From Candidatus Hydrogenedentota bacterium (GTDB lineage: Bacteria > Hydrogenedentota > Hydrogenedentia > Hydrogenedentales > SLHB01): DNA of 15,877 nucleotides. The notes under the pieces were generated by a model. That model did not search any database. It saw nothing but the letters and a program-made list of their open reading frames with translations, and had not been told where the DNA came from. This document shows positions 11,702-15,877 of this stretch, one piece after another. Within the stretch, counting starts at the first letter, position 1; each line of letters opens with the position of its first letter. The position numbers and the translations under genes are program-made. The stretch is from positions 1-15,877 of the forward strand of contig JAJDAB010000532.1 of NCBI GenBank assembly GCA_029262095.1. Direction: 5' to 3'.

Positions 11702-14266
11702 CTATCGCGGTGACTCCCCGCCCACCCAGAATGGACTTGACCACGCTTGAGCGCCGTCGAGCTGCCGTACGCGGATGTAGTAGTAGTCACCGGGCTTTGG
11801 ATCGTGGTCGTCATTGAAACTGAATGCTTGGTCGAGCGGCGTGTCGGGATTGACGAAGCGCAACGTTAGGTCATCCTGGTAGCGCCCGACCTGAAACGTG
11901 TTGGATAGGCGGCCATCGACCGCATCGCCCAATCTGAACGTGACGTCCGCGGATGGAATGGGCGCGGGCTTACGGATTTGCACCGGTGCCGTGCCGACTT
12001 CTTGGGATTGTCTGAGCGTAACGCGAATCGTGGTGTCATCGGTAACATCGCTTAGGCGGAGCAGCATGTTGTTCGTACGGCCGCGGGTCGCCGTCCTGAA
12101 TTCAAGCTGATTTTCATCGTCCTCATCGCGCCTGGCCCATTCGGACCGGGGATCTTGAAAGCCGGGCGTCGTCACTTCTTCGATCGTCGCACCGTTGACT
12201 TCCAGCGTGCCACTCCATGGACGGTAACCGCGCGGATTGTCCCGGTCAGGCACGAATGAGTCCGACGAGAAATTGATTTGGACGTGCGTGCGGTCATTTT
12301 TTTCCGCGGCGAGAAAATCCAAATGATCTATAGTATCGCCGTTTTTCACGAGTTCGATGGAGTCGATGGCGCTCGTACCCATGACCCGGCCTTCGAATTC
12401 GCGCTCTTCCGTATAGTCTTGGCGCAAGCCCATCCGTTCACCATTTAACGTTGCTTCAAGGATTATGCGCGCCCCGGATGTGGCGTATGTCTGGCGTTCA
12501 CGAAGCGCATCAAACACGGTGTCTGTTGTCAGGGCGTTCGCGAAGACCGCGGCCAGACCACCGCGTTGCTTAATCTTGAAACCACTGCCGGATGTATAGC
12601 CGGGATGACTGAGGTGATCGTCCGATGCGCTGATGAATCCGACTTCGCGGCCGTGTTCCAGATATCGATTGCCGAACCACTCGAACGAGCCGTGCGCCGA
12701 CATGATCTCGACCAATCGTTCCGTGCGCACGTCGGTGAGCCGCCAGTCCCCGGCTTGATGGGCGTGTGGAATGACCAGCACATCCTTTGCCTCATATTTC
12801 GCATTCAATTCGTGATAGAGCATATTCAAATGCGGCGCTTCTTGCACCGGTACGCGGTCGAATCCAGCGTGGCGAAAAAATACATTGTGATGTCCGCCGC
12901 GGTTTCGCCGCGAAGTCCATTCATAGCCGGGATAGAGAATGAACTCGCCTTCCTTCGAATACTCGGCTACCGCGTCGTTCAGTACCTTCCATTCAAAGTC
13001 GTCCATCCACAGGTCATGTTCGGACAATGTCAGAAAATCGAGGCGTGCGTCATCGCGGCCAAACTCGAAATAGCTGTCGGCGCTTCCTTGTCCTTCAGCG
13101 AACCCGCAATGGCCATGCGTCTCACCCCAATACACGCGTACGCTCGCATCCTCGCGCACCCAGACCGGGTCGCTTGTGCCCACGAGATCGCCGTCCGCAT
13201 TTACGAACGTGAATCGATAGACGCCGGGCTGATCGAAGGAAACGTCACTAAGAATTTGGATCGCTTCGTCTGATTGCCCCAATTCGCTAAATGGATCGCC
13301 GTTTACGATCACGCGCATCGCGGGTATCGACCCCGTCGCACGGTTGAAGTAGATGTCCTCGGCACGCACCGAAACGTCGAACGCTTCCCCCACGCCCACA
13401 ATCGACGGCACGAACCCGTGCACAGCATTGAACGGACCACCGGTCGTCTCATACGTCGCTATTGGAATGGAGAACAGCGTACCGCTCCGATCGAAATCAA
13501 CATAGATCGGCAATGGCGACGCGTCATTGCTGAAGGATTGCATCTGGAATCCACGGCTACCGCCGGAAGTGTCACCGAAAACCACGGTGTATGAATCGCC
13601 TGTTTCCAGGCCGCCCCCTTCTACCTTGAAGGCGAGTTGCGGTTGCGGCCCGCGAAAGCCGCCGTGCATGCCGCGCACCGGTACCCGTTGTGCCGAGAAC
13701 GTCATCCCCGGCTTTGACGCGCGCACCGAAATGAAATTGTCTTCATCCGCGTTGTCCCGTTGCCAACGGCCGGTATCGCTCATGAAGTGGCGGCCCAACA
13801 CGACGACCGCCCCTTCTTGCATGGGCAGTTCGCCGACCGTGTACGTGACTTCAATGGTCTGCCAACTCTTCGATTCAAACGGTCCTTCGGGTGAAACCGA
13901 CACGCGTCCAATCGCGCCGGGCATGTCATCCCGCATACCAAACTCACGGATGAGATCGTCGATCGCAGTCATCAATCCCAGCGCGACTTTTCCGTTCGCT
14001 ACTCCGGCCATTGTGTTTGCGACCATCTGTGTGGCGTTCACGGGGACGAATTCGCCTGTGAGTGAGAACGCGTTTAACCACCGCCAAAGCGTCCGCGTAC
14101 GGGCCTCGATGGTGTCGCGCGTTGACGGGTTCTTGGCCGCGTCGCGAACCAGTTGGTCTACTTCTGATCGCAATTCGGCAGAGAGATAATCTTGCGCGTT
14201 TGATGTCACGCATATTGCCAAGGCGCAAGTCGTAGTAATACACGCGCGATAGATTTGTTTTGACAT
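11702..14266 (-). CDS. Secreted DUF3604 protein (PHP-like metal-dependent hydrolase)
   Basis: The 854-residue protein starts at an ATG at 14266, giving a signal peptide MSKQIYRACITTTCALAICV ending near TSNAQ. A longer frame to 14410 exists, but it adds 48 residues without signal character and overlaps the end of the cyclase gene. An N-terminal part (1-370), rich in beta strands, precedes a PHP-like catalytic region: VYWGETHGHCGF (H384, H386), TLSEHDLW (H417, D418), VIPHAHQAGDW (H501, H503) and SASDDHLSHPG (D549, D550, H551). These histidine and aspartate clusters fit a multi-metal centre as in PHP phosphoesterases. A beta-rich C-terminal region follows. The family is abundant in marine and soil bacteria and its substrate is not established. 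It follows the cyclase gene by 62 bases on the same strand, probably as one operon. Confidence 0.86.
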   Translation of the reverse strand: MSKQIYRACITTTCALAICVTSNAQDYLSAELRSEVDQLVRDAAKNPSTRDTIEARTRTLWRWLNAFSLTGEFVPVNATQMVANTMAGVANGKVALGLMTAIDDLIREFGMRDDMPGAIGRVSVSPEGPFESKSWQTIEVTYTVGELPMQEGAVVVLGRHFMSDTGRWQRDNADEDNFISVRASKPGMTFSAQRVPVRGMHGGFRGPQPQLAFKVEGGGLETGDSYTVVFGDTSGGSRGFQMQSFSNDASPLPIYVDFDRSGTLFSIPIATYETTGGPFNAVHGFVPSIVGVGEAFDVSVRAEDIYFNRATGSIPAMRVIVNGDPFSELGQSDEAIQILSDVSFDQPGVYRFTFVNADGDLVGTSDPVWVREDASVRVYWGETHGHCGFAEGQGSADSYFEFGRDDARLDFLTLSEHDLWMDDFEWKVLNDAVAEYSKEGEFILYPGYEWTSRRNRGGHHNVFFRHAGFDRVPVQEAPHLNMLYHELNAKYEAKDVLVIPHAHQAGDWRLTDVRTERLVEIMSAHGSFEWFGNRYLEHGREVGFISASDDHLSHPGYTSGSGFKIKQRGGLAAVFANALTTDTVFDALRERQTYATSGARIILEATLNGERMGLRQDYTEEREFEGRVMGTSAIDSIELVKNGDTIDHLDFLAAEKNDRTHVQINFSSDSFVPDRDNPRGYRPWSGTLEVNGATIEEVTTPGFQDPRSEWARRDEDDENQLEFRTATRGRTNNMLLRLSDVTDDTTIRVTLRQSQEVGTAPVQIRKPAPIPSADVTFRLGDAVDGRLSNTFQVGRYQDDLTLRFVNPDTPLDQAFSFNDDHDPKPGDYYYIRVRQLDGAQAWSSPFWVGGESPR

Positions 14267-14328
14267 GTCAGATGCCCCTGGGGATTCAACCCCGCGAACT
14301 GAGTAATAGTTCCAAGTTGCCGTGAATG

Positions 14329-15321
14329 CTAGAAAATTGCGATCGGGTTTGTCGGAGATCCTGTACCGCCTTCGACGGCCAAGGGTGCGACCGTCAGCAA
14401 GAAATGCCACCGGCCGCGTTTTTTAGCTTCCTTGCTTAGTTCCAAGAGGTCACAATTATCGAAGATAGGCATACCCATCGCGACGAGTACAAGTGCGTGA
14501 ATGGGATGCGATATGCCCTCCACCGGCGAAGGCAAGATGTCGCTCGCCACATCGCTCCCCAACACCGCCGCCCCGCGATCTTTCAACCATTTCGCGCAAC
14601 TTGAGTGCAAGCCCGCAGATCCCATCGCGACATTCCAGGGACGCTTGTCCGCACGCCTCGCCCATCTCCCCGTTCGAATGAGTACGACGTCGCCGGGCTC
14701 GACTTTGATCCCGATTTTCTTTTCCCATGCATCTAGATCCGCGGGATATATTGCGGCGCCTGGCTCCAGATACGGCACGCCTTTTAGACTCGGGATGTCG
14801 AACAAGACGCCGCGCGTAAAAATGCCTTTCTTCGCCTCGATAATCGACAAGTGTTCCGCACCATCTTCCGCCACCGATGACTGCTCATAGCCGTTATACA
14901 ACTTGCCATCCACAAACATATGGCAGACCGCGTCCATGTGCGTGTGCGCGTAGCCGTGGAAATAAATCTGCAATTGGTCACCGGCGAACACGCCCGGGTT
15001 GTTCACGCCGCTCGGTCGCATCGTGTGCGATAACGGCGACGACACGTCGGGCTGGCGCGTCTTGATCAGGTTGTGGGCAAGCGATACCGGCACGCCATCC
15101 TCGACAAGTCCCGCGGCGCGCTTGCGTACGTCCGGCGTGATTAGATTTAACGTCCCGAGTTGGTCGTCGTCACCCCACCGTCCCCAATTCGAGAGATCAT
15201 GCATCCATTCGTCGAACTGCGCTTTGGACACGGGTTCGATATCTTGTGCCAGCGCCGGTTGGGAGAGCAGGAGGACTGCTGACGCGACGAGTGCCAGCAA
15301 CAACATTGAGATTCGTATCAC
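14329..15321 (-). CDS. Secreted cyclase-family hydrolase (kynurenine-formamidase-like)
   Basis: This 330-residue protein has a signal peptide (SMLLLALVASAVLLLSQPALAQ, split here as SMLLLALVASA and VLLLSQPALAQ). It continues with GRWGDDDQLGTLNLITPDVR, a signature of the larger cyclase-type amidohydrolases. The metal motif is FHGYAHTHMDAVCHMF, with H122, H126/H128, D130 and H134 in the H-x-D-x3-H spacing of the family. VEPGDVVLIRTG (about 213-224) and LGSDVASDILPSP (about 255-267) are also typical. Relatives hydrolyse N-formylkynurenine or cyclic esters and amides; the real substrate is unknown. The start is GTG at 15321, because GGAGG lies 9 bases upstream; the ATG at 15306 would be 24 bases from it. 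It precedes the DUF3604 gene on the same strand. Confidence 0.87.
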   Translation of the reverse strand: MIRISMLLLALVASAVLLLSQPALAQDIEPVSKAQFDEWMHDLSNWGRWGDDDQLGTLNLITPDVRKRAAGLVEDGVPVSLAHNLIKTRQPDVSSPLSHTMRPSGVNNPGVFAGDQLQIYFHGYAHTHMDAVCHMFVDGKLYNGYEQSSVAEDGAEHLSIIEAKKGIFTRGVLFDIPSLKGVPYLEPGAAIYPADLDAWEKKIGIKVEPGDVVLIRTGRWARRADKRPWNVAMGSAGLHSSCAKWLKDRGAAVLGSDVASDILPSPVEGISHPIHALVLVAMGMPIFDNCDLLELSKEAKKRGRWHFLLTVAPLAVEGGTGSPTNPIAIF

Positions 15322-15417
15322 CTGAGTTCACCTCCCGTGGACCGGGCCGAGAGCGTAGAAAGTTGCACTGCCCGACTCATTGTTAATTGCGCTGAATTAC
15401 CATGTTCGCCCAAACAA

Positions 15418-15445
15418 CAATTGCCATCCTACTGGATGGCAATTG
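15418..15445 (-). terminator. Intrinsic-type terminator after the cytochrome gene
   Basis: CAATTGCCATCC and GGATGGCAATTG form a perfect 12-bp stem with a 4-base loop. On the minus strand the stem is followed by TTGTTTGG, a modest T tract. It lies 53 bases after the cytochrome stop and about 97 bases before the cyclase start, so it would separate the two transcription units. Confidence 0.6.
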
Positions 15446-15498
15446 TGATCTCCATGACTCAACGTTCGAGCTGAGCTCGACGTCCAAATTGCGTTTTG

Positions 15499-15877
15499 CT
15501 ACAACTTCGCTTGCCTTGTCGCTGATGAAACCGCAGGCATGTCGGGGCCAGAGAGACTTTTCAAGAATTCGATTATCGCCGAGCGTTCTTCGGTTGTCAG
15601 CGAATCGCCAAACGTATGTCCCATGTTCCCGCGACCGTATCCTGTTGTGTCGTACACGAACATTTGGTCAAGGGATGCCTTGCTTTTATACGGGGCCTGG
15701 GCGGCTTCGGCGAAGAACGCGTCGTATTCATCCCTGGACATAGCAGTGAACTTCATCCCAACGCGATTCAGATCGTAGACCTGCGGACTCTGCTCGCGAG
15801 ACCAAATTTCGGGGCGCTCCTCTGAATTCAAGACTGCCGTAATCGTCGGAACAGAAGCGTTGTGAAAGTACGGCGCG
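15499..15877 (-). CDS. c-type cytochrome protein, C-terminal fragment (5' end outside window)
   Basis: The minus-strand frame is open to the window edge, and a TTG near 15831 is not its real start, because conserved sequence continues upstream as APYFHNASVPTITAVLNSEE. This is the family hallmark APYFHNGSVPTL found near the C-terminus of di-haem peroxidase-like and related cytochromes, followed by RPEIWSRE. The end also fits: FVYDTTGYGRGNMGHTFGDS then LTTEERSAIIEFLKSLSG, the usual GNxGHxFGxxLTxxEKxxLIEYLK tail. The CxxCH haem sites would lie upstream, outside the window. It is likely periplasmic and involved in electron transfer or peroxide handling. It is followed by a terminator hairpin and then the cyclase gene. 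Confidence 0.8.
   Translation of the reverse strand, partial: APYFHNASVPTITAVLNSEERPEIWSREQSPQVYDLNRVGMKFTAMSRDEYDAFFAEAAQAPYKSKASLDQMFVYDTTGYGRGNMGHTFGDSLTTEERSAIIEFLKSLSGPDMPAVSSATRQAKL

Noticed and set aside
12566..13273. 235-codon plus-strand frame inside the DUF3604 gene
   Set aside because: It is antisense to the strongly conserved PHP-like region and has no recognisable domain or ribosome site.
13527..14189. 220-codon plus-strand frame opposite the DUF3604 N-terminus
   Set aside because: Composition is Ser/Pro/Arg rich as expected of a shadow frame; the opposite strand carries the signal-peptide-bearing gene.
14267..14410. Longer N-terminus for the DUF3604 protein
   Set aside because: It would overlap the 3' end of the cyclase gene by about 80 bases and place 48 arginine-rich residues before a clear signal peptide.

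Overview
The window is chromosomal DNA from a bacterium of moderately high GC. Gene content suggests an uncultured environmental lineage of the Planctomycetota/Hydrogenedentota kind: a Hanks-type kinase, a short ECF sigma factor beside a zinc-finger protein, a secreted Asp-box sialidase, a YHS-domain exoprotein, a pentapeptide-TIR protein, a DUF3604 protein, a cyclase-family hydrolase and a c-type cytochrome. This placement is inferred from gene families only. No rRNA, tRNA, CRISPR array, transposase or phage gene was seen.

Layout. (1) 1-1370: the C-terminal end of a Ser/Thr kinase, then a promoter and a dihydrodipicolinate-synthase/N-acetylneuraminate-lyase family aldolase that lacks the DapA-type arginine. 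(2) 1417-2750: a MazG-type hydrolase (-), a 69-residue double-CxxC protein (+) and a DinB/YfiT-fold protein (+). (3) 2763-6007: a minus-strand block. Read in its own direction it runs ECF sigma factor, zinc-finger (anti-sigma-like) protein, secreted sialidase, all joined by 4-base ATGA overlaps. It continues with a palindromic repeat, an unknown exported protein, a broken C-terminal piece of a second sialidase and a second, complete copy of the repeat. (4) 6126-7591: a secreted YHS protein and a convergent multi-pass membrane protein, with a strong hairpin between them. (5) 7686-9566: a stand-alone cyclic-nucleotide-binding domain protein, a nested palindromic repeat, a pentapeptide-repeat/TIR protein and another palindromic repeat. 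(6) 9633-11692: a SufR-like Fe-S-type regulator divergent from two VOC (glyoxalase-fold) proteins, one predicted to be Tat-exported. The shared intergenic region has a good sigma-70 promoter covered by two copies of one 24-bp operator. (7) 11702-15877: minus-strand genes for a secreted DUF3604 (PHP-like) protein, a secreted cyclase-family hydrolase and the C-terminus of a c-type cytochrome, with a terminator hairpin before the cyclase.

How the genes may work together. The sigma/zinc-finger/sialidase block looks like a self-contained module controlling a secreted carbohydrate-active enzyme. The regulator/VOC block looks like a self-regulated switch with readable operators. The cyclic-nucleotide-binding protein beside the TIR protein recalls effector domains of cyclic-nucleotide defence systems, but no cyclase gene is present, so a defence role is only a hypothesis. 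Several families of non-coding palindromes punctuate the 3' ends of genes.
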